DNA of 64,000 bases from DASZFV01 sp035549075 (GCA_035549075.1 DASZRT010000118.1:1-64000); one strand, 5' to 3'; shown: positions 33,082 to 43,028, counted from the stretch's first letter. Made by a program: numbers and translations. The notes: a model not told the origin generated them from the letters alone.

Positions 33082-34617
33082 ATGCGATTCGTCCCCGATC
33101 GCTCCGGTTTCGCGGAGCTCTCCCGGCGCGGTCGCCTCGCGTTCGTTTACAAGGAGGTGCTCGCTGACGCCGACACCCCCGTCTCCGCTTACGCGAAGCT
33201 CGGCCGTGGCCCGTACTCGTTTTTGCTCGAGAGCGTCGTCGGGGGCGAGAAGTGGGCGGCCTACAGCTTCGTGGGCGTGAAGCCGCGCGCCGTCGTGCGC
33301 GCCAAGGGCGACGAGGTCGAGGTGCTGACCCCCGACGAAAGCGGTGATTTCCACGTCACCGAGCGCGTCAAGGCGCCTGAGCCCGTGCGCTTCCTCGACA
33401 CCTACCTCGCCGAGCTGTCGCCGGCCGTGCCGCCGGGCCTGCCGCGCTTCTTCGGCGGCGCCGTCGGCTGGTTGACCTACGACATCGTGCGCAGCTTCGA
33501 GCGCCTGCCGTCGACGAAGCCGGATCTCATGGGCATCCCGGAGCTGTGCTTCGCGATCACCGACACCGTCGTCATCTTCGACAACCTGCGCGGCACGCTC
33601 AAGGTCGTCGCGGCGGCGGACGTCGGCGAAGGCCGCGACGCGGGCAGGGCCTACGACGACGCGTGCGCGCGCATCGACGACGTGCTCGCGCGCCTCGCCG
33701 CGCCCAGCGCGCCGCTGCGTCCGCTGGACCCCGAGCCGCCCGCGCAGCTGCCCGCGCCGCGCGCGTCGGTCACGCAGCCCGCCTACGAGGCCGGCGTGCG
33801 CAAGATCCAGGAGTACATCCTGGCCGGCGACGCCTTCCAGGTCGTGTACTCGCAGCGCCTCGAGATCCCGCGCGGCGACATCGATCCGTTCGACGTCTAC
33901 CGCGCGCTGCGCGTGACCAACCCGTCGCCGTACATGTTCCACCTCGAGTTCCCCGACGCCGTCGTCACGGGCGCGTCGCCCGAGGTCATGGTGCGCATGG
34001 AGGCCGGGCAGGTCGAGGTGCGGCCCATCGCCGGCACGGCCAAGCGGGGCGCGACGCCCGCCGAGGACGCCGCGCTCGAAAAGAAGATGCGCGACGATCC
34101 GAAGGAGATCGCCGAGCACGTCATGCTGATCGATCTGGGCCGCAACGACGTCGGCCGCGTCAGCACGTCGGGCTCGGTACGCGTCACGGAGACGATGGTC
34201 ACCGAGCGCTACTCGCACGTCATGCACCTGGTCTCGAACGTGCGCGGGCAGGTCAAGCCGGGCACGCGCCCCGGCGACGTGCTGCGCGCCTCGTTCCCCG
34301 CCGGCACGCTGAGCGGCGCGCCCAAGATCCGCGCCATGGAGATCATCGAAGAGCAGGAGCCGTTTCGCCGCAACTTGTACGGCGGCGCCGTCGGCTACAT
34401 CTCGTACACGGGCAACCTCGACACGGCGATCGCCATCCGCACGCTGGTGACGAAGGGCGACACCATCACGGTGCAGGCGGGCGCCGGGCTCGTCGCTGAC
34501 AGCCAGCCCACGGCCGAGTACCAAGAGTGTCTCAACAAGGCGCGCGCCGTGCTGTCGGCCGTCGAGATCGCCCGCCGCGCGAGCGGCGCTTCCTACGAGC
34601 CCAAGAAGGTCGGGTAG
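33082..34617 (+). CDS. trpE: anthranilate synthase component I
   Basis: 511 residues. It makes anthranilate from chorismate using ammonia from TrpG. An N-terminal domain (about 25-150) carries the Trp-feedback region near LGRGPYSFLLESV. The chorismate-binding core contains IAGTAKRG, HVMLIDLGRNDVGRV, FPAGTLSGAPKIRAMEII and GAGLVADSQP. Length and motifs are complete. It is the first gene of a contiguous trpEGDCFBA operon. The only upstream signal is a TAGGGT box 9 bases before ATG, so regulation by a transcribed leader is unlikely. Confidence 0.96.
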   Translation: MRFVPDRSGFAELSRRGRLAFVYKEVLADADTPVSAYAKLGRGPYSFLLESVVGGEKWAAYSFVGVKPRAVVRAKGDEVEVLTPDESGDFHVTERVKAPEPVRFLDTYLAELSPAVPPGLPRFFGGAVGWLTYDIVRSFERLPSTKPDLMGIPELCFAITDTVVIFDNLRGTLKVVAAADVGEGRDAGRAYDDACARIDDVLARLAAPSAPLRPLDPEPPAQLPAPRASVTQPAYEAGVRKIQEYILAGDAFQVVYSQRLEIPRGDIDPFDVYRALRVTNPSPYMFHLEFPDAVVTGASPEVMVRMEAGQVEVRPIAGTAKRGATPAEDAALEKKMRDDPKEIAEHVMLIDLGRNDVGRVSTSGSVRVTETMVTERYSHVMHLVSNVRGQVKPGTRPGDVLRASFPAGTLSGAPKIRAMEIIEEQEPFRRNLYGGAVGYISYTGNLDTAIAIRTLVTKGDTITVQAGAGLVADSQPTAEYQECLNKARAVLSAVEIARRASGASYEPKKVG

Positions 34618-34621
34618 GGCG

Positions 34622-35197
<576 letters not shown>

Positions 35198-35201
35198 CGT
35201 C

Positions 35202-36290
35202 GTGGCGCCCGTCGGCGCGGAGATCACGGCAACGGGCTCGGGCGGCATCCCGGCGACGTTCGGCCTGAAAGAGGCGATCGCGCGCGTCGTCGATCGGCGC
35301 GACCTGTCGGCCGACGAGATGGCGCGCGTCGTCGGCCAGATCATGAACGGTGAGGGCACGCCCGCGCTCATCGCCGGCTTGCTCGTCGCGCTGCGCATGA
35401 AGGGCGAGACGGTGGGCGAGATCGTGGGCGCGGCGCGCGCCATGCGCGAGCGCATGACGCCGGTCCCGTTCTCGGCGCAGAAGATCGTCGACACCTGCGG
35501 CACGGGCGGCGACAACTCGCAGTCGGTCAACGTCTCGACGCTCGCGGCCTTCATCGTCGCGGGCGCGGGCGTCGTCATCGCCAAGCACGGCAACCGCGCG
35601 CAGTCGTCGCGCTCGGGCTCGCACGACGTGCTCGAGGCGCTGGGCCTCGACGCCGCGCCGCCGCCCGAGCTCGCGGCGCAGTGTCTGCGCGAGGCGAAGC
35701 TCGCCTTCTTGTTCGCGCCCATGTACCACAGCGCGACCAAGCACGTGGGCGGCCCGCGCAAGGAGCTCGGGATTCGCACGATGTTCAATGTCCTCGGCCC
35801 GCTCACGAACCCCGCGGGCGCGCGCTTCCACGTCAACGGCGTGTTCGCGAAGGACCGCTGCGAGCTGGTCGCGCGCGCGCACGGCGTGCTGGGCTCGCAG
35901 CGCGCGCTCGTCATCCACGGCGCGAGCGGCCTCGACGAGTTCGCGCCCACGGGCCAGACCCACGTCGCCGAGCTGCGCGACGGCGCCGTGCGCAGCTACG
36001 ACGTCACGCCCGCCGACTTCGGCCTGCCGCCGTCGGACCCGATCGGGCTCCTCGGCGGCTCGCCCGAGTTCAACGCGCTCGTCATCAACGAGGTCCTCTA
36101 CGGCGTGCCCCAGCACGACGCCGTCCGCGCCGTCGCGCTCATGACGGCGGGCGCCGCGCTCTACGTCGCGGGCGAGGCCGACGACCTGCGCGCGGGCACG
36201 CAGCGCGCGCACGCGGCGCTCCAGAGCGGCGCCGCGCGCGCCGTGCTCGAGACGCTGCGCCGCCTCACGCCCAAGGCGGCTTCGACATGA
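35202..36290 (+). CDS. trpD: anthranilate phosphoribosyltransferase
   Basis: 362 residues. It joins anthranilate to PRPP. The PRPP-binding DTCGTGGDNSQSVNVST and the KHGNRAQSSRSGSHDVLEALG motif are present, with the second acidic site in LVINEVLYG. The usual wording is HGNRALSS or HGNRAVSS; Gln replaces the hydrophobic residue here. The start is a GTG four bases after trpG. An N-terminal extension of about 15 residues precedes the family domain, so a slightly later start is possible. Confidence 0.95.
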   Translation: MAPVGAEITATGSGGIPATFGLKEAIARVVDRRDLSADEMARVVGQIMNGEGTPALIAGLLVALRMKGETVGEIVGAARAMRERMTPVPFSAQKIVDTCGTGGDNSQSVNVSTLAAFIVAGAGVVIAKHGNRAQSSRSGSHDVLEALGLDAAPPPELAAQCLREAKLAFLFAPMYHSATKHVGGPRKELGIRTMFNVLGPLTNPAGARFHVNGVFAKDRCELVARAHGVLGSQRALVIHGASGLDEFAPTGQTHVAELRDGAVRSYDVTPADFGLPPSDPIGLLGGSPEFNALVINEVLYGVPQHDAVRAVALMTAGAALYVAGEADDLRAGTQRAHAALQSGAARAVLETLRRLTPKAAST

Positions 36291-37078
36291 TCCTCGACGA
36301 CATCCTCGCGCGCACGCGCGCCGACGTCGCGGCCCGCAAGATCACGCGGCCGCTCTCCGAGCTGGAAAAGGGCCTGCCCAAGGGCCCGACCGATCGCAGC
36401 TTGCTGAAGGCGCTGCGACCCGAGACGAAGCCGGCGGCCGGCATCACCTGCATCGCCGAGCACAAGCGGCGCTCGCCGTCGGCGGGCTGGATCCGCGAGG
36501 GCTCGCGCGTGGAGGAGATCACGCGCGGCTACGCGGCCGCCGGCGCCGCGGCGCTGTCCGTGCTCACCGACGAGCCGTTCTTCGGCGGCACGCTTTCGGA
36601 CCTCACGACGGCGCGCGGGGTCGTGCCCGTCCCCGTCATGCGCAAGGACTTCGTCGTCGACGCCTACCAGCTGGCCGAGGCGCGCGCCGCGGGCGCCGAC
36701 GCCGTGCTGCTCATCGTCGCGGCGCTGTCCGACGCCGAGCTCGCGGCGCTGCTGGCCGTCGCGACGATCTACGGCCTCGAGACCGTCGTCGAGGCCCACG
36801 ACGCCGAGGAGACGGCGCGCGCCGTTCATGTCGGCGCGCCCATCATCGGCATCAACAACCGCGACCTGCGCACCTTCACCGTCGACCGCGAGCTGGCGAT
36901 CCGGCTGCGCGCCGAGATTCCGCGCGACCGCGTCGTCGTCGCCGAGTCCGGCATCCGCGACGCCGCCGACGTCGCGCGCCTGCGCGACGCGGGCGTCGAC
37001 GCCATGCTCGTGGGCGAGTCGCTCATGCGCGCGCCGGATCCCGGGGCCGCGCTGCGGGCGCTGCTCGGGACGGCATGA
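36287..37078 (+). CDS. trpC: indole-3-glycerol-phosphate synthase
   Basis: 263 residues, TIM barrel. It decarboxylates and closes CdRP to indole-glycerol phosphate. Catalytic Lys is in CIAEHKRRSPSAG, with MRKDFVVDAYQ, the Glu of VVEAHDAEE, GINNRDLRTF and the phosphate loop AESGI downstream. The ATG overlaps the trpD stop by the ATGA rule. Confidence 0.96.
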   Translation: MILDDILARTRADVAARKITRPLSELEKGLPKGPTDRSLLKALRPETKPAAGITCIAEHKRRSPSAGWIREGSRVEEITRGYAAAGAAALSVLTDEPFFGGTLSDLTTARGVVPVPVMRKDFVVDAYQLAEARAAGADAVLLIVAALSDAELAALLAVATIYGLETVVEAHDAEETARAVHVGAPIIGINNRDLRTFTVDRELAIRLRAEIPRDRVVVAESGIRDAADVARLRDAGVDAMLVGESLMRAPDPGAALRALLGTA

Positions 37079-37698
37079 GCGGCCGCGTCCTCGTCAAGAT
37101 CTGCGGCATCACCTCGCCCGAGGACGCGCGGATGGCGGCCGCCGCCGGCGCCGACGCCATCGGCGTCAACCTGTGGCCCGGGTCGAAGCGCTACGTGACC
37201 GACGGGCGCGCCAAGGAGATCCTCGCCGCCGTCCCGAAGGGCGTCATGAAGGTGGGCGTGTTCGTCAACCTGCCGCCGCTCGAGGTGCGCGCCAAACGCA
37301 TCGACCTCGGCCTCGACCGTGCGCAGCTTCACGGCGACGAGCGCGCCGAAGACTTCGCCCGCCTCGATCCATCGCCCCTCATTCGCGTGGTGCGCGTGAG
37401 CGACGAAGCTTCGTTCACCGAGGCGGACGGCTGGAAGACGCCCATCCTGATGTACGACGCGCACGTCGCCGGCTACGGCGGCGCCGGCGTGACCGCACCG
37501 TGGGCGCTGATCGCGAAGCACGCGCGGCGTCCGTTCTGGCTCGCAGGAGGGCTCACGCCCGAGAATGTGCGCGCCGCGATCACGGCGACGAGCCCCGATG
37601 GCGTCGACGTCGCGAGCGGCGTCGAGCGCGCGCCCGGCGTGAAGGACGAGCTGAAAGTCAGGCTCTTCGTCGCCGCCGCGAAGGCCGGCAAGCTATAG
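37075..37698 (+). CDS. trpF: phosphoribosylanthranilate isomerase
   Basis: 207 residues. TIM-barrel isomerase with catalytic Cys in VKICGITSPEDA and catalytic Asp in LMYDAHVAGYGG, and the phosphate grip at WLAGGLTPENV and VDVASGVERAPGVKD. The ATG overlaps the trpC stop. The trpF stop codon itself lies inside a TATAGT box that may serve trpB. Confidence 0.96.
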   Translation: MSGRVLVKICGITSPEDARMAAAAGADAIGVNLWPGSKRYVTDGRAKEILAAVPKGVMKVGVFVNLPPLEVRAKRIDLGLDRAQLHGDERAEDFARLDPSPLIRVVRVSDEASFTEADGWKTPILMYDAHVAGYGGAGVTAPWALIAKHARRPFWLAGGLTPENVRAAITATSPDGVDVASGVERAPGVKDELKVRLFVAAAKAGKL

Positions 37699-37699
37699 T
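37694..37699 (+). promoter_or_regulatory. TATAGT box ahead of trpB, possible internal promoter
   Basis: A near-consensus -10 hexamer lies 9 bases before the trpB ATG and overlaps the trpF TAG. trpF/trpB is also one of the few trp junctions without a start-stop overlap. Confidence 0.45.
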
Positions 37700-37708
37700 T
37701 CGCGGCTC

Positions 37709-38917
37709 ATGAGCACCGCCCCCGCGTCATCACGCCCCGGCCGCTTCGGCGAGTTCGGCGGCCGCTACGTCTCCGAAACGCTGATCCCGTCGCTCGACGA
37801 GCTGGCGGCCGCGTGGGCGAGCGCCAGCGTCGACCCCACCTTCTCGGAAGAGTTCCAGCGCCTGCTCACGGACTACGTGGGTCGCCCGACGCCGCTGACG
37901 TTCGCCGCGCGCCTCTCGACCGAGATCGCCGCGGGCCGCGGCACGCGCGTCTACCTCAAGCGCGAAGACCTCTGTCACACGGGCGCGCACAAGATCAACA
38001 ACGTCATCGGCCAGATCCTGCTGGCGCGCCGCATGGGCAAGACGCGCATCATCGCCGAGACGGGCGCGGGCCAGCACGGCGTCGCCACGGCCACGGTGTG
38101 CGCGCTCTTCGGGCTGCCGTGCGAGATCTACATGGGCGCCGTCGACGTCGAGCGCCAGGCGCTCAACGTCTTCCGCATGAAGCTGCTCGGCGCGCAGGTC
38201 CACCCCGTCAAGGCGGGCACGGCGACGCTCAAGGACGCGCTCAACGAGGCGCTGCGCGACTGGGTCACGAACGTCCGCAACACCCACTACGTCATCGGCA
38301 CCGTCGCGGGCCCGCACCCGTATCCCTTGCTCGTGCGCGAGCTCCAGGCCGTCATCGGCCGCGAGGCGCGCGCGCAGATCCAAGAGGCGGAAGGGCGGCT
38401 GCCCGACGCCTGCGTCGCCTGCGTGGGCGGCGGCTCGAACGCGATCGGCCTCTTCCACGCGTTCGTGCCCGACGCCGCCACGCGGCTGTACGGCGTCGAG
38501 GCGGCGGGCGACGGCGTCGACACGCCTCGCCACGCGGCGACGCTCACGCGCGGCCGCGTCGGCGTCCTCCACGGCGCGAAGTCGTACCTGCTTTGCGACG
38601 ACGAGGGCCAGATCGCCGAGGCCCACTCGATCTCGGCCGGCCTCGACTACCCCGGCGTCGGCCCCGAGCACGCTCATCTGAAAGACACGGGTCGCGCGCG
38701 CTACCTCTCGGTCACGGACGCCGAGGCGATGGAAGGGTTCCAGCTGCTCGCGCGCACCGAGGGCATCCTCGCGGCGCTCGAGAGCTCGCACGCGATCGCG
38801 GCGCTCAAGGGCGTCGCCGCCGAGCTGGACCGCGACGCCGTCATCGTCATGTGCCTCTCGGGCCGCGGCGACAAGGACATGGGCACGATCGCCAAGCGCC
38901 TCGGGGTCACGCTGTGA
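37709..38917 (+). CDS. trpB: tryptophan synthase beta chain
   Basis: 402 residues. PLP enzyme that condenses indole with serine. The PLP lysine is in EDLCHTGAHKINN, and the phosphate loop is CVGGGSNAIG. ETGAGQHGVATAT and the C-terminal CLSGRGDKDMGTI are intact. It is the TrpB1 type that partners with TrpA. It begins 10 bases after trpF, behind a TATAGT box, so it could be transcribed separately with trpA. Confidence 0.97.
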   Translation: MSTAPASSRPGRFGEFGGRYVSETLIPSLDELAAAWASASVDPTFSEEFQRLLTDYVGRPTPLTFAARLSTEIAAGRGTRVYLKREDLCHTGAHKINNVIGQILLARRMGKTRIIAETGAGQHGVATATVCALFGLPCEIYMGAVDVERQALNVFRMKLLGAQVHPVKAGTATLKDALNEALRDWVTNVRNTHYVIGTVAGPHPYPLLVRELQAVIGREARAQIQEAEGRLPDACVACVGGGSNAIGLFHAFVPDAATRLYGVEAAGDGVDTPRHAATLTRGRVGVLHGAKSYLLCDDEGQIAEAHSISAGLDYPGVGPEHAHLKDTGRARYLSVTDAEAMEGFQLLARTEGILAALESSHAIAALKGVAAELDRDAVIVMCLSGRGDKDMGTIAKRLGVTL

Positions 38918-39717
38918 GCCGCCTCTCCGCCGTGTTCGCGCGCGCGCGCGAGCAGCGCCGCAAGGCCCTCGTGATCTACCTGACCGCGGGCGATCCCGAC
39001 ATCGCGACCAGCGGTCGCCTCATCAACGCCGCCATCGACGCGGGCGCCGACATCGTCGAGATCGGCATGCCGTGGAGCGATCCCTCGGCCGACGGCCCCG
39101 CGATCCAAGCGGCCATGACGCGCGCGCTCGCGGCCGGAGGCGGTCTCGGCAAGTCGCTGGCGATCTGCAAGCAGGTGCGCGCGGCGCACCCCGACGCCGG
39201 GCTCGTCCTCTTCGGCTACGCGAACCCGCTCGTCGTCATGGGCCCCGAGACGTTCGCCAAGAAAGCGCACGAGGCGGGCGCCGACGCCGTGCTCTGCGTC
39301 GACTACCCGCCCGACGAGGACGCCGCGCTCACGACGGCGCTCGCGGGGCAGGGGCTCGACTTCATCCCGCTCCTCGCGCCGACGTCGACACCTCCGCGCG
39401 TCGCCGCGGCCGCCGCCGCCGCCGCCGGCTTCATCTACTACGTCTCGTTCACGGGCATCACGGGCGCGGCGCTCACCGATCTCGGCGAGCCACGTGCCCA
39501 CGTCGCCGCGATCCGCGCCGCGACGGCCGACGAGATCCCCGTCGTCGTCGGCTTCGGCGTCAAGACGCCCGAGCACGCGCGCGCCGTCGCCGAGTTCGCC
39601 GACGGCGTCGTCGTCGGCAGCGCGGCCGTCGAGGTCATCCGCAAGGCCGTCGACGCGCGCCGCGACCCCGTGCCCGACCTGTCGGCCTTCGTCCGAGCGT
39701 TGAAAGCCGCGATCTAG
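38914..39717 (+). CDS. trpA: tryptophan synthase alpha chain
   Basis: 267 residues, TIM barrel that splits indole-glycerol phosphate. The catalytic pair is the Glu of DIVEIGMPWSDPSADGP and the Asp of LCVDYPPDED. YYVSFTGITGA and the phosphate loop VGFGVKTPEHA are present. The family usually reads GVPFSDP where this protein has GMPWSDP. The GTG start overlaps the trpB stop. Confidence 0.96.
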   Translation: MSRLSAVFARAREQRRKALVIYLTAGDPDIATSGRLINAAIDAGADIVEIGMPWSDPSADGPAIQAAMTRALAAGGGLGKSLAICKQVRAAHPDAGLVLFGYANPLVVMGPETFAKKAHEAGADAVLCVDYPPDEDAALTTALAGQGLDFIPLLAPTSTPPRVAAAAAAAAGFIYYVSFTGITGAALTDLGEPRAHVAAIRAATADEIPVVVGFGVKTPEHARAVAEFADGVVVGSAAVEVIRKAVDARRDPVPDLSAFVRALKAAI

Positions 39718-39737
39718 CCGTGACGGCGGCTTCCGTA

Positions 39738-39743
39738 TAGATT
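39738..39743 (+). promoter_or_regulatory. TAGATT/TATAGA box for the nucleotide-sugar genes
   Basis: An AT-rich -10-like element (TATAGATT at 39736-39743) lies 10 bases before ATG 39754. Confidence 0.4.
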
Positions 39744-39753
39744 GCGGCGCTCG

Positions 39754-40704
39754 ATGAGCTCTTTCTGGCAAGGCAAGCGCGTCCTCGTGACCGGCGGCGC
39801 GGGCTTCCTTGGTTCCTTCGTCGTCGATTCGCTCGAGCAGCAGGGCGCGACCACCTTCGTCCCTCGCTCGGCCGAGTACGACCTCGTCGACCGGGGCGCC
39901 GTCCACCGCCTGCTGGCCGATGCGCGCCCCGACCTCGTGTTGCACCTCGCGGCCCGCGTGGGTGGCATCGGCGCCAACCGCGACAACCCCGGGCGCTTCC
40001 TGTTCGAGAACGCCATGATGGGCCTCAACCTCTTCGAGGAGTGCCGCCTCGCCAAGGTGAGCAAGCTCGTCGCGACGGGTACGATCTGCGCGTACCCGAA
40101 GTTCGCGCCGCTGCCGTTCAAGGAAGACGATCTCTGGAACGGCTACCCCGAGGAAACGAACGCGCCGTATGGCATCGCCAAGAAGCTCATGCTCGTGCAG
40201 TCGGCCGGCTACCGCGAGCAGTACGGCATGAACAGCGTCGTCGTGTTCCCCGTGAACCTCTACGGGCCGCGCGACAACTTCGACCTGCACACCTCGCACG
40301 TCATCCCGGCGATCATCCGCAAGTGCGTCGCCGCGCGCGACGCGGGCCAGACCGACGTCACGCTCTGGGGCGACGGCTCGCCCACGCGCGAGTTCCTCTA
40401 CGTCGAGGACGCCGCGCGCGGCATCCTGCTGGCCGCCGAGAAGTACGACTCGAGCGATCCCGTGAACCTCGGCAACGGCATCGAGATCAGCATCAAGGAC
40501 CTCGCGACGCACATCGCGCGCGCGACGCGGTTCACCGGCAGGTTCATCTGGGACACGAGCAAGCCCAACGGGCAGCCCCGCCGGCAGCTCGACGTCACAC
40601 GCGCGCGCGAGCGCTTCGGCTTCGTCGCGCAAACCCCCTTCGAAGAAGGCATCGCCAAAACCGTGACCTACTTCGAGACCCACAGAAAGGACATCGAACG
40701 ATGA
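39754..40704 (+). CDS. fcl: GDP-L-fucose synthase
   Basis: 316 residues, extended short-chain reductase. It converts GDP-4-keto-6-deoxymannose to GDP-fucose by epimerisation and reduction. The cofactor loop VTGGAGFLGS, the family segment HLAARVGGIGANRDNPG, YGIAKKLML (Tyr and Lys) and VNLYGPRDNF are present. The position of the usual catalytic Ser (GSSCIYP in E. coli) reads GTICAYP, so Thr takes its place while the Cys is kept, as in several bacterial relatives. The start follows a TATAGATT box. It shares an ATGA overlap with gmd. Confidence 0.92.
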   Translation: MSSFWQGKRVLVTGGAGFLGSFVVDSLEQQGATTFVPRSAEYDLVDRGAVHRLLADARPDLVLHLAARVGGIGANRDNPGRFLFENAMMGLNLFEECRLAKVSKLVATGTICAYPKFAPLPFKEDDLWNGYPEETNAPYGIAKKLMLVQSAGYREQYGMNSVVVFPVNLYGPRDNFDLHTSHVIPAIIRKCVAARDAGQTDVTLWGDGSPTREFLYVEDAARGILLAAEKYDSSDPVNLGNGIEISIKDLATHIARATRFTGRFIWDTSKPNGQPRRQLDVTRARERFGFVAQTPFEEGIAKTVTYFETHRKDIER

Positions 40705-41711
40705 AGCGCGCCCTCATCACGGGCATCTCCGGGCAGGACGGCTCCTACCTCGCGGAGCTGCTGCTCGCCAAGGGTTACGAGGTCACGGGCATCGTGCGTC
40801 GGTCGAGCTCGTTCAACACCGAGCGCCTCGACGGCATCTACCAGGATCCGCACGCGGCGAACTACCGCCTCAAGCTCGTCTACGGCGACCTCGACGACGC
40901 GAGCTCGCTCAACCGCGTGCTCCGCACCGTCAAGCCCGACGAGATCTACAACCTGGGCGCGCAGAGCCACGTGCGCGTGAGCTTCGACGTTCCGGAGTAC
41001 ACGGCCTCGACCGTCGGCATCGGAACGTTGCGACTCCTTGAGGCGATCCGTGAGTCGGGCCTCGAGAAGTCGGTGAAGTTCTACCAGGCCTCGTCGAGCG
41101 AGATGTTCGGCGCCGCGGCGCCGCCGCAGGACGAGAACACGCCGTTCATCCCGCGCAGCCCGTACGCGTGCGCCAAGGTGTTCGCGCACCAGCTCTGCCA
41201 GAACTACCGCGACGCCTACGGCATGCACATCTCGTGCGGCATCCTCTTCAACCACGAGTCGCCCCGCCGCGGCATCCCGTTCGTCACGCGCAAGATCACG
41301 CGCACGGCGGCGCGCATCCGCCACGGGCTCGAGCACAAGCTCTACCTCGGCAACCTCGACTCCTTCCGCGACTGGGGCTTCGCGGGCGACTACGTCGAGG
41401 CGATGTGGATGATGCTCCAGCAAGAGAAGGGTGACGACTACGTCGTCGCGACGGGCGAGTCGCACAGCGTGCGCGAGTGCCTCGACGTCGCGTTCGGCGC
41501 GCTCGACCTCGACTGGAAGAAGTACGTCGAGATCGACCCGCGCTACTTCCGCCCGACCGAGGTCGACCACCTCAAGGGCAACCCGCAGAAGGCGATGCGC
41601 GCGCTCGGGTGGAAGCCCAAGGTGACGTTCAAGGGCCTCATCGAGATGATGGTCAAGGCCGACGAGGAAGACGTCCGCACGTCGCTCGCGGGCCGCGCGC
41701 CGACGTCGTAA
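40701..41711 (+). CDS. gmd: GDP-mannose 4,6-dehydratase
   Basis: 336 residues. It makes GDP-4-keto-6-deoxymannose, the substrate of Fcl. It has TGISGQDGSYLAELLL (NADP loop), VRRSSSFNTERLD, YGDLDDASSL, NLGAQSHVRVSF, the catalytic YACAKVFAHQ and LFNHESPRRG with FVTRKIT. All match family Gmd. Together with fcl it supplies GDP-fucose or a related deoxysugar for surface polysaccharide. Confidence 0.96.
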   Translation: MKRALITGISGQDGSYLAELLLAKGYEVTGIVRRSSSFNTERLDGIYQDPHAANYRLKLVYGDLDDASSLNRVLRTVKPDEIYNLGAQSHVRVSFDVPEYTASTVGIGTLRLLEAIRESGLEKSVKFYQASSSEMFGAAAPPQDENTPFIPRSPYACAKVFAHQLCQNYRDAYGMHISCGILFNHESPRRGIPFVTRKITRTAARIRHGLEHKLYLGNLDSFRDWGFAGDYVEAMWMMLQQEKGDDYVVATGESHSVRECLDVAFGALDLDWKKYVEIDPRYFRPTEVDHLKGNPQKAMRALGWKPKVTFKGLIEMMVKADEEDVRTSLAGRAPTS

Positions 41712-41722
41712 CGGGCTGGGGC

Positions 41723-42598
41723 ATGGCGCCCGCGCGCGAGCCGCTCGCTGTCGTGCTCGGCGCGGGCGGCTTGCTGGGCGCGGCGCTCGTGCGCGCGCTG
41801 CCGCGCCACGGATGGCGCGTCGCCGCCGCCGCGGGCCGCGCCGAGTGCGACATCCGCGACGAGGGCGCCGTGCGCGCGTTGCTCGCCGACGCGCTCGGCG
41901 GCCGCGCCGGAGTCGTCTTCAACGCCGCGGCGTTCACCGACGTCGAGCGCAGCGAAGGGGAGGGCGACCTCGCCTTCGCCGTCAACGCCGAGGCCGTGGG
42001 CGGCCTCGCGCGCGCGACGCGCGAGGTGGGCGCCGCGCTCGTGCACTACTCGACGGACTTCGTGTTCGACGGCGCGCGCGCCGGCCGCTACGTCGAGAGC
42101 GATCCGGTCGGGCCGCTCAGCGTCTACGCGCGTTCGAAGGTCGAGGGCGAGCGCCGCGCGGCCGCCGGCACGACGCGCGCGTTCGTCGTGCGCGTCGGCG
42201 GCCTCTACGGCCCCGGCGGCCGCAACTTCCCGTCTCGCATCCTGCCGCGCCTCCGCGCCGGCGAGACGATCCGCGCCGACCGCGACCGCTGGAGCGCGCC
42301 CTCGTGGGTCGACGACGTCGCGCGCGTCTCGGGCGATCTCGCGCGCACCGAAGCGTACGGCCTCTACCACTGCATGGCGCACGGCGAGACGACGTGGGCC
42401 GGCTTCGCCCAGCACCTCGCGCGCGAGCTCGGCCTCCCCGAAGACCGCGTCGAGGTCGTCTCGAACGCCGCGCTCCCCCTCAAAGCCAAGCGCCCCCCAC
42501 GCGCCCTGCTCGAGAACCGAGCCCTCGCCGCCCTAGGCCTCGACACCATGCCGGAATGGCAGGAGGGCGCCCGTCGCTTCGTCGCCTCGCTCGCCTGA
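41723..42598 (+). CDS. dTDP-4-dehydrorhamnose reductase-like SDR (RmlD family)
   Basis: 291 residues. The Rossmann motif is LGAGGLLGAALVRAL. FNAAAFTDVERSEGE, YSTDFVFDGARAGRY and the catalytic SVYARSKVEGE are typical of RmlD/RfbD. The enzyme would reduce a dTDP- or other nucleotide-linked keto-sugar. None of rmlA, rmlB or rmlC is present, and it follows gmd, so its nucleotide specificity is uncertain. The start is preceded by a GGGG run 12 bases after gmd. Confidence 0.87.
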   Translation: MAPAREPLAVVLGAGGLLGAALVRALPRHGWRVAAAAGRAECDIRDEGAVRALLADALGGRAGVVFNAAAFTDVERSEGEGDLAFAVNAEAVGGLARATREVGAALVHYSTDFVFDGARAGRYVESDPVGPLSVYARSKVEGERRAAAGTTRAFVVRVGGLYGPGGRNFPSRILPRLRAGETIRADRDRWSAPSWVDDVARVSGDLARTEAYGLYHCMAHGETTWAGFAQHLARELGLPEDRVEVVSNAALPLKAKRPPRALLENRALAALGLDTMPEWQEGARRFVASLA

Positions 42599-42603
42599 TG
42601 GCT

Positions 42604-42960
42604 CTACGCCTCCCGCGCCGTCCGGCTCATCCCCACCGCCACCAACATGGCCGCCAACGACAGCAACGTGCATCCCACGATCGCCGGCGCCATCGACTCG
42701 GCGACGCCCACCAGCACGCACGCGACCGGCTCGAGCCCATGCGCCGCGCACGCCTGGAGCCCATGATGCCCCACGGCCGCGAAGTCCGACGCGACGCCCC
42801 CCACGACCGAGAGCCCCGTCGCCGCCGCCATCGCGACGATGAACCCCAGCCGCCGCCGGTCGCCGCGCGCCGCGAACATCGCCGACGCTCCGAACGTGAA
42901 CGCGCCAAAAATCACGACGAACAACATGGGGCCGCCGCCTTCTCTCAAGAGATCGAGCAT
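42604..42960 (-). CDS. small three-helix membrane protein, function unknown
   Basis: 118 residues. Three hydrophobic helices lie at about 10-30, 38-58 and 78-110. The loop between the last two has two Cys (LQACAAHG, PVACVLVG) and is followed by VAESMAPAIVGCTL. The layout, including a final motif with Ala/Gly-rich helices, recalls a short MotA/ExbB-like proton-channel subunit, but it is far too short for one and I cannot assign it. A strong AGGAGG site lies 10 bases before ATG 42960. It diverges from the ECF sigma gene across a shared palindrome. Confidence 0.7.
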   Translation of the reverse strand: MLDLLREGGGPMLFVVIFGAFTFGASAMFAARGDRRRLGFIVAMAAATGLSVVGGVASDFAAVGHHGLQACAAHGLEPVACVLVGVAESMAPAIVGCTLLSLAAMLVAVGMSRTAREA

Positions 42961-42999
42961 GTCTTGTTCCTCCTGCCTCGAAGACGAGTGGCCCGCCCT

Positions 43000-43028
43000 C
43001 GCGTGACGCGCATTTTTCCTGTCACGCG
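43000..43028. promoter_or_regulatory. palindrome between the membrane protein gene and the ECF sigma gene
   Basis: A perfect 8-bp inverted repeat, CGCGTGAC (43000-43007) and GTCACGCG (43021-43028), surrounds a 13-base AT-richer centre. It lies 25 bases before the sigma start and 39 bases before the divergent start, a good position for a shared operator. Confidence 0.55.
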
